NCBI GenBank assembly: GCA_036269915.1
Contig: DATBDM010000151.1
Span: forward strand, 1 to 25,027
DNA: 25,027 bases
Source of the DNA: DATBDM01 sp036269915
GTDB lineage: Bacteria > Actinomycetota > Thermoleophilia > Solirubrobacterales > Solirubrobacteraceae
Reading direction: 5' to 3'
Numbering within the stretch: position 1 is the stretch's first letter; each line of letters begins with the position of its first letter. Shown here piece by piece: positions 6,404-13,876 of the stretch. Under the pieces are notes generated by a model. That model was not told where the DNA came from. It was given only the letters and a program-made list of their open reading frames with translations, and did no database searches. The translations under genes were made by a program, and so were the position numbers.

Positions 6404-6802
6404 ATGAGCGAGAACGCGATCCGCGACGCGATCCATGAGGCGATCGGCGAGCACGAGGTGATCCTCTTCATGAAGGGGACGCCGGAGCAGCCCATGTGCG
6501 GCTTCTCCGCTCGCACGGTAGCGGCGCTCGACGCCGTCGGCCACGAATTCGCCGCCGTCGACATCCTTCCCGACCCGCGCATCCGGCAGGAGCTGTCGGC
6601 GCTGTCGAACTGGCCCACCATCCCGCAGCTGTTCGTGCGCGGTGAGCTCGTCGGCGGCTGCGACATCATCACCGAGATGTACGAGTCCGGCGAGCTGGCC
6701 GAGCTGCTCGGCGTCAAGCCGTCGGCCGACGCCCCGGCGCAGGCGCCCGCGGGCGTGCAGCCCGGCGCGGCCCCGCTGCAGATCGACAACAACCTCAACT
6801 AG
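6404..6802 (+). CDS. grxD: Monothiol glutaredoxin, CGFS type (Grx4/GrxD)
   Basis: 132 aa from ATG 6404, with GGAG 5 nt upstream. GTG 6398, overlapping the bolA stop, is the alternative start. The active site is MCGFS (Cys32), preceded by ILFMKGTPEQP and followed by NWPTIPQLFVRGELVGGCDI, which gives the glutathione-binding TIPQLF and GG(C)D elements. These proteins bind a [2Fe-2S] cluster with glutathione or an equivalent thiol and exchange it with BolA and A-type carriers. A Pro/Ala-rich tail of about 25 residues extends beyond the usual end of the domain. The stop overlaps the convergent gene by 8 nt. Confidence 0.94.
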   Translation: MSENAIRDAIHEAIGEHEVILFMKGTPEQPMCGFSARTVAALDAVGHEFAAVDILPDPRIRQELSALSNWPTIPQLFVRGELVGGCDIITEMYESGELAELLGVKPSADAPAQAPAGVQPGAAPLQIDNNLN

Positions 6803-7520
6803 TTCGTACAGACGTGGCGACGGCCAGCGCGTGGCGCAGGCCGCGCCGCGTCTCGAGCCGGTAGGCGATCGGGCCGGCATCCCACAGGAGCACGTTGCCG
6901 CGCACCAGTGCGCGCGTGCCCTGGATCGGGATGCCGTTGCGGTCCATCACCAGCACCTCGTGCGGCGCGCCGTCGAGGAAGTACCCGGGCGCGGTCCCGA
7001 CCCGGATGCGGCGCACGCGCGTCGGCTGCGAGGCGAACTTCTCCAGGAACGGGATCCCCCGCCCCTGGAACTCGGTCAGCGCGTCGCCATCGGTCCAGCG
7101 CAGGGTCACGGCGCCACCGGCCAACCGGTCCGACCAGCGGGCCTGCGCGGGCGCGCCGAGCGCGGCAGGCAGCCGCAGGAACGGCGCGCGGCGGCGAGCC
7201 TCCGCTAGTGCGATCGGGCGGCCGAGGTCCAGCGGCCCGCGGGAGACGTCCGGCGCGCGCGGCGCCTGGACGATGCGCGCTGAGCCGGTGAGCCCGAGCA
7301 CGCGCAGCACCGCCGAGCGCGCGGGCGGCACGAGCGCCGTGGCGACGACCAGCACGAGCAGGACGGCCGCGGCGAGCGCGAGCGGCCCGTGCGGCCGCCA
7401 CCGCCACCGCCTCCGCGCGGGCGGCGCGGGCGCCATCCGCGCGCGCACCGCGGGAACGAGGTCGGGGGTCTGGGGCCATTCGAGCGCCGCGCCGAGCGCG
7501 CGCAGCTCCTGCTCGATCAT
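6795..7520 (-). CDS. Putative membrane-bound anti-sigma factor
   Basis: 241 aa from ATG 7518-7520, which overlaps the stop of the ECF sigma gene (ATGA), indicating translational coupling. A cytoplasmic N-terminal part of about 45 residues (MIEQELRALGAALEWP) precedes one membrane span (about 50-70, PLALAAAVLLVLVVATALVP). An extracytoplasmic domain follows, with RWTDGDALTEFQG, GYFLDGAPHEVLVMDRNG and a terminal NVLLWDAGPIAYRLE, reminiscent of DUF4367-like sensor domains. The HxxxCxxC zinc motif of ZAS anti-sigma factors is absent. The role is inferred from position and topology: it would hold the sigma factor inactive until an envelope signal arrives. Confidence 0.7.
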   Translation of the reverse strand: MIEQELRALGAALEWPQTPDLVPAVRARMAPAPPARRRWRWRPHGPLALAAAVLLVLVVATALVPPARSAVLRVLGLTGSARIVQAPRAPDVSRGPLDLGRPIALAEARRRAPFLRLPAALGAPAQARWSDRLAGGAVTLRWTDGDALTEFQGRGIPFLEKFASQPTRVRRIRVGTAPGYFLDGAPHEVLVMDRNGIPIQGTRALVRGNVLLWDAGPIAYRLETRRGLRHALAVATSVRTS

Positions 7521-8068
7521 GCCGCCACCTCCTCGCGCAGGCGATCGAGCGCCCGCGACAGCCGCGACTTGACCGTGCCCGGCCGGCAGCCGAGGACGGC
7601 GGCGATCTCGCGCTCGGGCAGGTCGAGCACATAGCGCAGCGCGAGCACCGTGCGATCGCGCTCCCCGAGCGCCGAGAGCGCGCCGGCGAGCTCCGCCGCC
7701 CGCTCGCGCACGAGCACCGTGGCCAGCGGGCCGTCGGGGGCCGGCTCGGTCTCGGCCGCGACGGCCGCCCGCGCCGTCCAGCCCTCGCGGCGGCCCGCCG
7801 CGCGCCGGCGTGTGCGCGCCTCGTTGGCGACGATCGCCAGCAGCCACGGGCGGAACGGCGCGCCGGAGCGGAACCGTGGCAGCGCCCGCCAGGCCTTGAC
7901 GAACCCGTCCTGCGCGGCGTCCTCGGCGTCCGCCGGGGAGCCCGTGAGCACGAGCGCGGTGCGGAAGGCGATCGGCTGATGTCGGCGCACGAGTTCCTCG
8001 AAGGCGGCCGCGTCCCCGCGGCGCGCCCGTTCCGCGAGCTGCTGATCGTCCGCTGGGCGGCTCACCAC
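7517..8068 (-). CDS. ECF (sigma-70 family) RNA polymerase sigma factor
   Basis: 183 aa from GTG 8066-8068 (GTG 8063-8065 also possible; GGAG is 5 nt upstream of the former). Region 2 covers about 20-85, with AFRTALVLTGSPADAEDAAQDGFVKAWRALP and FRPWLLAIVANEARTRRR. Region 4 covers about 125-180, with LGERDRTVLALRYVLDLPEREIAAVLGCRPGTVKSRLSRALDRLRE, a clear helix-turn-helix for -35 recognition. It directs RNA polymerase to a small regulon. Its own promoter and that of the divergent gene both read GGAACC-N16-CGTA, consistent with positive autoregulation. It is co-translated with the downstream putative anti-sigma factor. Confidence 0.93.
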   Translation of the reverse strand: MVSRPADDQQLAERARRGDAAAFEELVRRHQPIAFRTALVLTGSPADAEDAAQDGFVKAWRALPRFRSGAPFRPWLLAIVANEARTRRRAAGRREGWTARAAVAAETEPAPDGPLATVLVRERAAELAGALSALGERDRTVLALRYVLDLPEREIAAVLGCRPGTVKSRLSRALDRLREEVAA

Positions 8069-8077
8069 CGCTGCTCC

Positions 8078-8103
8078 TACGCCGCAGGGCCCGTGTCGGT
8101 TCC
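8078..8103 (-). promoter_or_regulatory. ECF-type promoter of the sigma factor operon
   Basis: Minus strand: -35 GGAACC (8103-8098), 16-nt spacer, -10 CGTA (8081-8078). The GTG start at 8068 is 9 nt beyond the -10, so the message would have almost no leader. It matches the divergent promoter on the other strand in both elements and spacer length. Confidence 0.7.
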
Positions 8104-8114
8104 GATCCTCTCAC

Positions 8115-8140
8115 GGAACCGATCCGCGCCGGGCGGCGTA
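8115..8140 (+). promoter_or_regulatory. ECF-type promoter of the divergent secreted-protein gene
   Basis: -35 GGAACC (8115-8120), 16-nt spacer, -10 CGTA (8137-8140), then 8 nt to ATG 8149, so the transcript is probably leaderless. The two -35 elements sit in perfect 9-nt inverted arms, TCGGTTCCG 8096-8104 and CGGAACCGA 8114-8122, 9 nt apart. Confidence 0.72.
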
Positions 8141-8148
8141 TCCGGCAC

Positions 8149-8730
8149 ATGTCACCGCGCCGCACCCTCATCCCCGCCGCGCTGGCCGCGGCGCTTCTGG
8201 TCGCACCCGCCGTCGCGCAGGCGAAGGAGGTCAGCGCCGTGAAGGCGTGCGGCGGCGGCGAATGCCAGACCGTCACGGTCAACGGCGAGGACGGCATGGG
8301 ACTGATCCCCGGTGGCCGCGGCGGCGGACCGCCCGACCATCGCGTGCCGTTCCACCGCCTGACGCTGGTGGTCGGGGCCGACGGGCAGGTCGAGGGGCGC
8401 ATACACGTGCTCTTCGCGCCGTCGCTGCGGCTGGTCGCCATGGACGAGCCCGGCGCGGACATCGTCTGGGAGACGCCGCCGCCCGCCGCGCTGCGCATCG
8501 CGCAGCGCGTCACCCGTGGGATCGCGCCACGGCCGGCCTCGCGGATGCCGATCGAGCGTCCGGCGGCCGCCACCTTCGCGACGCCCGATCCCACCGCCGC
8601 GCCGCCGCGCGCGGCCGACGACGGCGGCGGCGTGCCCTGGCTCGCGCTCGGGGCCGGCGCGCTCGTCGCGCTCGCCGCGGCCGGGCTCGGCGTGCGCGCG
8701 GTGCGCCGCCCGCACGGCGGGCTGAGCTAG
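8149..8730 (+). CDS. Secreted, C-terminally anchored protein of unknown function
   Basis: 193 aa. The signal peptide is residues 1-25 (LIPAALAAALLVAPAVAQAKE). A small exposed domain has two cysteines in CGGGEC near residue 35 and a beta-rich core (FHRLTLVVGADGQVEGRIHVLFAPSLRLVAMDE). A Pro/Ala-rich linker follows, and then a C-terminal membrane span (about 162-183, WLALGAGALVALAAAGLGV) with a basic tail, so most of the protein faces outward. I do not recognise the family. The ECF-type promoter facing it makes it the likely main target of the neighbouring sigma factor, perhaps part of its signalling circuit. The stop shares CTAG 8727-8730 with the convergent ABC permease gene. Confidence 0.78.
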   Translation: MSPRRTLIPAALAAALLVAPAVAQAKEVSAVKACGGGECQTVTVNGEDGMGLIPGGRGGGPPDHRVPFHRLTLVVGADGQVEGRIHVLFAPSLRLVAMDEPGADIVWETPPPAALRIAQRVTRGIAPRPASRMPIERPAAATFATPDPTAAPPRAADDGGGVPWLALGAGALVALAAAGLGVRAVRRPHGGLS

Positions 8731-9584
8731 AGGTCGCGGCGGGCGAACGCCCACCCGGCCACCGCGCCGAGCCCCGCGAGGTAGACGGCCGCCCACGGCC
8801 ACAGCCACCCGCCGAGCGAATGCGCGCCGCCGAACGGCCCGAGCTCGAGCACGATCCGGGTGAAGCCGACGGTCTCCGCCGTGATGGCCGCGAGCGCGTC
8901 CTGGTAGAGCGCCTCGAACGGCAGCGCCCAGCTCGTCGCCGTCGCGACGTCCTCGAGCGTCCCCGAGCCGATGACCTGCGCGATCTGGCCGAGCAGGCCG
9001 CCCGTCAGGCCCGCCCCGAAGAGCATGAACACCGCGATGCCGTTCGCCGTGCTCGACAGCAGCACGGAGCCGGCCAGCGAGAGCCCGCAAAGCACCGCGA
9101 CGCCCGTCGCGAGCTCGAGCGCCGGCTCGAGCGTCCGGTCCGGCCACCAGCCCGAGAACGCCCACGTGATCGCCGCCGTACTGAGGAAGACCAGCACGAC
9201 GTAGCCGGCGCAGACGGCGCTCGCCGCCCCGAAGCGCCCGAGCAGCAGCGCGCGCCGGCTGAGCGGGCGGACGAGCAGCGGCTGCAGCAGGCCGCGCTCG
9301 GCCTCGCCGCGGACCGCGCCCAACGTGAGGAAGACCGAGAGCACGGCGCCGAGGAACAGCGTCGCGAACATCGCGAGGCCGAGCATCGTCGCGGCGGCGA
9401 CCGTCCGCGTCTGCACGCCGGGGAACTCGGGCGAGAGGCCGTCGTCGATCGTGCGGTTCGCCTGCCAGACGCCGAGCCCGTAGAGCGCGAGGAACGCGAT
9501 GGTCAGCAGCGCGATGACGAGGAAGACGCGCCGCCGGAGCGACTCCCGGAGCGCGAGGCCGGCGACGACGCGCGCCCCGCTCAC
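8727..9584 (-). CDS. ABC transporter permease (ABC-2/NosY-like)
   Basis: 285 aa from GTG 9582-9584, overlapping the ATPase stop (GTGA). About six hydrophobic segments are visible: residues 18-38 (VFLVIALLTIAFLALYGLGVW), about 70-95, about 120-140, about 158-178, about 180-205, and the last 20 residues before FARRDL. The segment REAERGLLQPLLVRPLSRRALLLGR is the cytoplasmic coupling region typical of ABC-2 and NosY-like permeases (GEIERGTL...PVSR). With the ATPase upstream it forms a two-gene exporter. The substrate cannot be read from the sequence; drugs, lipids or cell-surface components are common for this class. Confidence 0.88.
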   Translation of the reverse strand: MSGARVVAGLALRESLRRRVFLVIALLTIAFLALYGLGVWQANRTIDDGLSPEFPGVQTRTVAAATMLGLAMFATLFLGAVLSVFLTLGAVRGEAERGLLQPLLVRPLSRRALLLGRFGAASAVCAGYVVLVFLSTAAITWAFSGWWPDRTLEPALELATGVAVLCGLSLAGSVLLSSTANGIAVFMLFGAGLTGGLLGQIAQVIGSGTLEDVATATSWALPFEALYQDALAAITAETVGFTRIVLELGPFGGAHSLGGWLWPWAAVYLAGLGAVAGWAFARRDL

Positions 9585-10426
9585 GAGCCGCCGACCGCCT
9601 CGAGGTAGGTGTCCTCGAGCGAGGAGGTGAGCACGCGCACGCCGTAGACGGAGGCGTTGGCCGCGACGAGCTCGGCGACGATCCTGGGGGTGTCCTCGCG
9701 CGTCGCGTCGGCGAAGACGCGGACGCCGGCGTCCGTCTCGACCTCGACGCCGCCGGGCCGCGACAGCTCCGCGGGCGTGCCGGCCGCGACGACCTCGCCC
9801 CGCGCGATGATCGCGACGCGGTCGCACACGAGCTCCACCTCCGAGAGCAGGTGCGAGTTCAGCAGCACGGCGACGCCGCGCGCGCGCAGCTCCTCGAGCA
9901 GCCGGCGGACCGTGCGCCGGCCGGCCGGGTCGAGCGCGCTCGTCGGCTCGTCGAGCAGCAGCACCCGCGGCTCGCCGACGAGCGCCTGGGCCAGGCCCAG
10001 CCGCTGCTGCATCCCCTTGGACATCTCGCCCACGCGCCGCCCGCCGACGTCCGCCAGCCCGACGACGCCGAGGAGCTCCTCGCGCTCGATCGAGCCGCCA
10101 CCGCTGCCGGCGAGCCGCTGGTGCAGGGCGAGCAGCTCGTCGGCCGTCATCCAGCCGGGGAAGCGGAAGAGCTCCGCGAGATAGCCCAGCGCCCGCTGCG
10201 CCGGCGCGCTGCCCGCGGGCGAGCCCACCACCTGCGCCCGACCGCCCGACGGCCGCACGAGCCCGCACGCGATCTTCACGAGCGTCGACTTGCCCGCGCC
10301 GTTGGGCCCGAGCAGCCCGACCAGCTCGCCCTCCTCGACCTCCAGGTCGACGCCCCGCAGAGCCTCCGTCGCGCCGTAGGCCTTGCGCAGCTGCGAGACG
10401 GCGAGGGCGGCGGGCACGCGTAGCAT
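9581..10426 (-). CDS. ABC transporter ATP-binding protein
   Basis: 281 aa. All ATPase motifs are present: Walker A GPNGAGKST (40-48), an LSGGQ-equivalent MSKGMQQRL (135-143), Walker B LLLDEP (156-161) with catalytic Glu160, and switch His192 (LLNSHLLSE). The signature is the MSKGM variant common in ABC-2 exporter ATPases of the NosF/CcmA group. The extra C-terminal domain of about 75 residues ends in SSLEDTYLEAVGG, as in drug-exporter ATPases. ATG 10424-10426 is the longest start; GTG 10415-10417, nine nt after GAGG, is equally plausible. The gene is divergent from the HAD gene with only 8 nt between start codons. Confidence 0.94.
   Translation of the reverse strand: MLRVPAALAVSQLRKAYGATEALRGVDLEVEEGELVGLLGPNGAGKSTLVKIACGLVRPSGGRAQVVGSPAGSAPAQRALGYLAELFRFPGWMTADELLALHQRLAGSGGGSIEREELLGVVGLADVGGRRVGEMSKGMQQRLGLAQALVGEPRVLLLDEPTSALDPAGRRTVRRLLEELRARGVAVLLNSHLLSEVELVCDRVAIIARGEVVAAGTPAELSRPGGVEVETDAGVRVFADATREDTPRIVAELVAANASVYGVRVLTSSLEDTYLEAVGGS
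10421..10426 (+). promoter_or_regulatory. TANNNT -10 (TAGCAT) for the HAD hydrolase gene
   Basis: TAGCAT ends 8 nt before ATG 10435 (leaderless layout). Its last three bases, CAT, are the complement of the ATG start of the divergent ATPase gene, so promoter and start codon overlap. Confidence 0.4.
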
Positions 10427-10434
10427 CCTCGCGC

Positions 10435-11139
10435 ATGTCGTCCGCCCTCGACGCGGTGGTCTTCGATCTCGACGCCACCCTGACCGACTTCGACGCCGTC
10501 GAGGCGGAGGTCTGGAGCCGCACGTTCGCGCACCTGCGGGCGGCGCTGCCCGCGATCGAGGAGGCGCCCGTGCGACAGCGGCATCTGACCCTGCGCGAGC
10601 GCTTCTACGACGAGATGCTGGCCGGCCGCACGGACATGGCCGGCTACCGGCGCGCGCACCTGCGCGCCGTGATCGAGCCGTGGGGCGAGCTCGATCCCGT
10701 CGTGCTCGATGCCTGCATCGCCGAGCGCGACGCCCATCGCGACGAGGCCCGGCTCGCCGAGGGCGCGGCCGACGCGGTCGCCGACCTGCGCGCGCTCGGC
10801 CTGCGCGTCGGCGTGCTCACCAACGGGCCTGGGACGATGCAGCGCCGCAAGCTCGAGGTGATCGGCCTGCACGACGCGCTCGACGCGATCTGCGCCTCCG
10901 GCGAGCTCGGCGTCGCCAAGCCCGACCCGCGCGCGTTCGCCCTCGCCGCCGCCGCGCTGGACTCGGCTCCGGAGCGCACGGCGATGATCGGCGACAACGT
11001 CACGGCCGACATCGTCGGCGCGCTCGGCGCGGGCTACGCGCTCGCCGTGCACGTCGGGTCCGAGCGGCCCGAGGCGCTGCCACCGGGCGCCGAGCACGTG
11101 ACGCGGCTCGCCGACGCGGTCGCGCTGCTCCGGCCCTAG
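10435..11139 (+). CDS. HAD-superfamily hydrolase (YjjG/GS-like phosphatase)
   Basis: 234 aa. The four HAD motifs are visible: motif I DLDATLT with nucleophile Asp11 and Asp13 (Ala replaces the usual Gly of DxDGT, which is tolerated), motif II VLTNGP with its Thr, motif III Lys in GVAKPDP, and motif IV MIGDNVTADI. An alpha-helical cap of subclass I lies between about residues 20 and 90. The reaction is probably phosphate release from a small metabolite such as a nucleotide or sugar phosphate. Substrates of this group cannot be assigned from sequence. The stop shares CTAG 11136-11139 with the convergent gene. Confidence 0.9.
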   Translation: MSSALDAVVFDLDATLTDFDAVEAEVWSRTFAHLRAALPAIEEAPVRQRHLTLRERFYDEMLAGRTDMAGYRRAHLRAVIEPWGELDPVVLDACIAERDAHRDEARLAEGAADAVADLRALGLRVGVLTNGPGTMQRRKLEVIGLHDALDAICASGELGVAKPDPRAFALAAAALDSAPERTAMIGDNVTADIVGALGAGYALAVHVGSERPEALPPGAEHVTRLADAVALLRP

Positions 11140-12197
11140 GCGAGCCCCTCGAAGGCGGCGAGGTCGCGGGCGTCGGCGTCGAGCGCCTTCCGCGCCGCCG
11201 CCGGGATCCGGGCGAACGCGTCGAGCTCGACGCGCAGCCGTCCGCCGGTGCGGCGGCCCGTCCAGGTGGCCACGGCGCGACCGTCGACGGCGGCGATCGC
11301 GCGCAGGATCCCCGCACCGGGATGCACGCGTCTCGCGTGCTTCGCGGCGACGAGGAAGCCGCGATCGCGCCAGCCCAGCACGTACGGGTCGAACGCGCCG
11401 AGCAGCCGCGGCGCGGGCGCGGGGACGTCGGCGTCGCGACCGGCGAGGTCGAGCAGGCCACCGCCGAGCTCCTCGAGTCCGGCGCCGATCGCGCGCAGCC
11501 CGGCGCGCGCGTCGCGCAGCCCGAGCCCCGACCAGCGGGCGAGGTCGTCGTCGGTCGCGGGCCCGTGGCCGGTGAGGTAGCGGCGCGCGAGCTCGGCGAG
11601 CGCCCGTTCGCGCGACTCGCCCGAGAGCGACGCCGGCGGCGCGGCGAGCCGGTCGCGCCAGAGGCCATACCGCGCGGGACCACCGCCCCCGCTGTCGAGC
11701 ACGACGACGCCGCGCAGCGCGGCGAGGCCGAGCAGGTGCGCGGGCGCCTGGCCCGCGGCCGGGAGGCCGGCGGCGACGAGCCGGTCGACGAGCTGTTCGC
11801 GGCGCTGCGGGCCGTCGCCGGCGATCGCACGCTCGATCAGCGCGACCGCGCGGTCGGCCGCGTCGGGCGGGACACCGAGCTGCCCGAGCCGCCGCGTGGA
11901 GGCGGGGAACCGGCCGGGCGCAGTCAGCGCGTGCAGCCACGGCAGGTCCTCCGCGCGGACGAGGTGCAGCGTGCCGCGCATCAGCCAGCTGACGACGAGC
12001 GAGCCGTCGGCGAGCGCGGCGTCGACGCCGGCCGCGTCCAGCCCGATCGCGCGGGCGCGGAGCGCCCGGCGCGCGGCGGACGCGTCCTGCGCCTGGATCG
12101 CCAGCACGGCGCCCGCGACGGCGGCGGGCGAGCGCCCGGAGGCGCGGTCGAGCCACTGCGCGGCCCAGCGCCGCGCGCGCAGCTGCGCCGCGGTCAC
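11136..12197 (-). CDS. Winged-helix (HTH_42) protein, AlkZ/YcaQ-related putative DNA glycosylase
   Basis: 353 aa from GTG 12195-12197, overlapping the sigma factor stop (GTGA). Family hallmarks are VLAIQAQDASAARRAL near the N-terminus, VVSWLMRGTLHLVRAEDLPWL, YLTGHGPATDDDLARWSGL and LLGAFDPYVLGWRDR. In AlkZ-type DNA glycosylases, which unhook crosslinked or alkylated bases, catalysis depends on a Q-x-Q motif close to the N-terminus. Here it is Q35-A-Q37, the AlkZ-like form and not the QxD of YcaQ. A DNA-repair role is therefore likely, but many HTH_42 proteins are uncharacterised. Coupling to the ECF42 sigma gene suggests stress-responsive co-expression. Confidence 0.85.
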   Translation of the reverse strand: MTAAQLRARRWAAQWLDRASGRSPAAVAGAVLAIQAQDASAARRALRARAIGLDAAGVDAALADGSLVVSWLMRGTLHLVRAEDLPWLHALTAPGRFPASTRRLGQLGVPPDAADRAVALIERAIAGDGPQRREQLVDRLVAAGLPAAGQAPAHLLGLAALRGVVVLDSGGGGPARYGLWRDRLAAPPASLSGESRERALAELARRYLTGHGPATDDDLARWSGLGLRDARAGLRAIGAGLEELGGGLLDLAGRDADVPAPAPRLLGAFDPYVLGWRDRGFLVAAKHARRVHPGAGILRAIAAVDGRAVATWTGRRTGGRLRVELDAFARIPAAARKALDADARDLAAFEGLA

Positions 12198-13426
12198 CCG
12201 CGCAGCTCCGCCAGGCGCCGCTCGAGGAACGCCCGCTCGACCGGGTTGCCGGCGAGCTCGCGCGCCCGCTCGTAGGCGGCGGCCGCCTCGTCGCTCCGCT
12301 CGAGGCGGCGCAGCAGGTCCGCCCGCGCCGCGTGCCAGAGGTGGTAGCCGGCGAGCGGCTCGGCGAGGGCGTCGACCAGCTCCAGGCCCGCCTGCGGTCC
12401 CTGCGCCATCGCCACCGCCGCGGCACGGTTGAGCGCGACGACCGGCGTCGGCGTCACGCCCTCGAGCAGCGCGTAGAGCCCGGAGATCCGGTTCCAGTCG
12501 GTCGCGTCCGGCGCCCCGGCGCTCGCGTGCTCGGCGGCGATCAGCGCCTGCAGCAGGTACGGGCCGGCGGCGTCCGTGCCCGCCACGAGCGCGAGTCCCT
12601 CCTCGATCGCGGAGCGGTCCCAGCGCGTGCGGTCCTGGTCCTCGAGCAGGACGAGCTCCCCGGCCGCGTCGACGCGCGTCTCGCGGCGCGCGTCGTGGAG
12701 CAGCATGAGGGCGAGCAGCCCGGCGGGCTCCGGCTCGCCGGGCATCAGCGCGACGAGCAGCCGCCCGAGCCGGATCGCCTCGGCGCACAGCTCGCGCCGC
12801 ACGAGGGCGTCGCCGGCCGTCGCCGCGTAGCCCTCGCTGAAGATCAGGTAGACGGTGGCGAGCACCGACCGCAGGCGGACGGGCAGGTCCTCCGCGCGCG
12901 GGAGCTCGTAGCCGATGCCGGCGTCGCGCAGCTTGCGCTTGGCCCGTACGAGCCGCTGCGCCATCGCCGGCTCCGAGAGCAGGAACGCACGCGCGACCTC
13001 GCCCGTGGTCAGGCCGCCGAGGGCACGCAGCGTGAGCGCGACGCGCGCCTCCGGCGCGAGCGCCGGGTGGCAGCAGGTGAACATCAGCCGCAGCCGCTCG
13101 TCGGCGATCGGGCTCACCGGCTCCGCGTCCTCGTCCGCGACGTCCGCGGCGATCGCGGCGAGTCGCTCGAGGTCGGCGGGATGCTCGCGGCGGCGCGCCT
13201 CGCCGCGCAACCGGTCGATCGCCCGGTTGCGCGCGCAGACGGTGATCCAGGCCGCCGGGTTGTCGGGCACGCCCGTGCGCGGCCAGCGCTCGAGCGCGAC
13301 GAGGAACGCGTCCTGGACGGCCTCCTCGGCGCGGTCGAGGTCGCCGAGCGCCCGCGCCAGCGCGGCGACCGCCTGTCCCGACTCGCGGCGGAACAGGCGG
13401 TCGGCGATGACGGCCGCGTGGGTCAG
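12194..13426 (-). CDS. ECF42-type sigma factor with C-terminal DUF6596/TPR-like extension
   Basis: 410 aa with the start at CTG 13424-13426, which overlaps the stop of the YciI-like gene (CTGA). No ATG/GTG/TTG lies close enough. The nearest canonical start upstream would add about 47 residues of out-of-frame YciI sequence. Region 2 (about 15-70) contains LGDLDRAEEAVQDAFLVALERWP and NPAAWITVCARNRAIDRLR. Region 4 (about 115-165) contains LTLRALGGLTTGEVARAFLLSEPAMAQRLVRAKRKLRDA. The family signature LIFSEGYAATAG follows, and then a helical extension of about 200 residues that in ECF42 is required for activity and takes the place of an anti-sigma factor. The YciI/DGPF partner directly upstream is the conserved context of this group. 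Confidence 0.9.
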   Translation of the reverse strand: MTHAAVIADRLFRRESGQAVAALARALGDLDRAEEAVQDAFLVALERWPRTGVPDNPAAWITVCARNRAIDRLRGEARRREHPADLERLAAIAADVADEDAEPVSPIADERLRLMFTCCHPALAPEARVALTLRALGGLTTGEVARAFLLSEPAMAQRLVRAKRKLRDAGIGYELPRAEDLPVRLRSVLATVYLIFSEGYAATAGDALVRRELCAEAIRLGRLLVALMPGEPEPAGLLALMLLHDARRETRVDAAGELVLLEDQDRTRWDRSAIEEGLALVAGTDAAGPYLLQALIAAEHASAGAPDATDWNRISGLYALLEGVTPTPVVALNRAAAVAMAQGPQAGLELVDALAEPLAGYHLWHAARADLLRRLERSDEAAAAYERARELAGNPVERAFLERRLAELRG

Positions 13427-13821
13427 GCCTGCGCGCCCTCGGTCTGGGTGTGGGCCTCCTGGTTGCCCATCGCCTCGTAGTCCATGATCGGGCGCACCTC
13501 GACCGAGCCGGAACGGGCGTCGGGGATCTTCGCCGCCCAGCGCGCGGCCTCGTCGAGGTCGGCGCACTCGAGCAGGTAGTAGCCGCCGAGCTGCTCGCGC
13601 GTCTCGGCGAACGGCCCGTCGGTGAACATCGCCTCGCCGTCGCGCACGCGCACCGTCGTGGCCGTCGCGGTCGGCTGTAGGCCCTCGCCGCCGAGCAGCA
13701 CGCCGGCCTCCTGGGCCTCCTCCCCGAAGGCGCCGTAGTCGGCCATCAGCCGGGCGCTGTCCTCGGGCGTCATCGTCGCGTAGCGCGACTCGTCGGTGTA
13801 GATCGTCAGCAGGTACCTCAT
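13423..13821 (-). CDS. YciI-like (YCII/DGPF domain) protein
   Basis: 132 aa from ATG 13819-13821, with GGAGG 6 nt upstream. It begins MRYLLTIYTDES and carries the name-giving motif FTDGPFAETREQLGGYYLLE, with downstream VEVRPIMDYE, all standard for the family. These small dimeric ferredoxin-like proteins are nearly always encoded next to ECF41/ECF42 sigma factors, where their biochemical role remains unclear. A TATGGT on the minus strand (13871-13866) could be the -10, giving a leader of about 35 nt. This is the first gene of a three-gene unit with the sigma factor and the AlkZ-related protein. Confidence 0.93.
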   Translation of the reverse strand: MRYLLTIYTDESRYATMTPEDSARLMADYGAFGEEAQEAGVLLGGEGLQPTATATTVRVRDGEAMFTDGPFAETREQLGGYYLLECADLDEAARWAAKIPDARSGSVEVRPIMDYEAMGNQEAHTQTEGAQA

Positions 13822-13876
13822 CGGTGTCCTCCGATGCTCGTCGCGGCGCCATCCGCCACGGTTCGACCATACGACG

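Noticed and set aside
13838..13868. GGTCGA...CGACGA as an ECF42-dependent promoter of the YciI gene
   Set aside because: The spacer is about 19 nt and the match is weak; TATGGT at 13866-13871 (minus) is an equally good ordinary -10, so I do not claim autoregulation.
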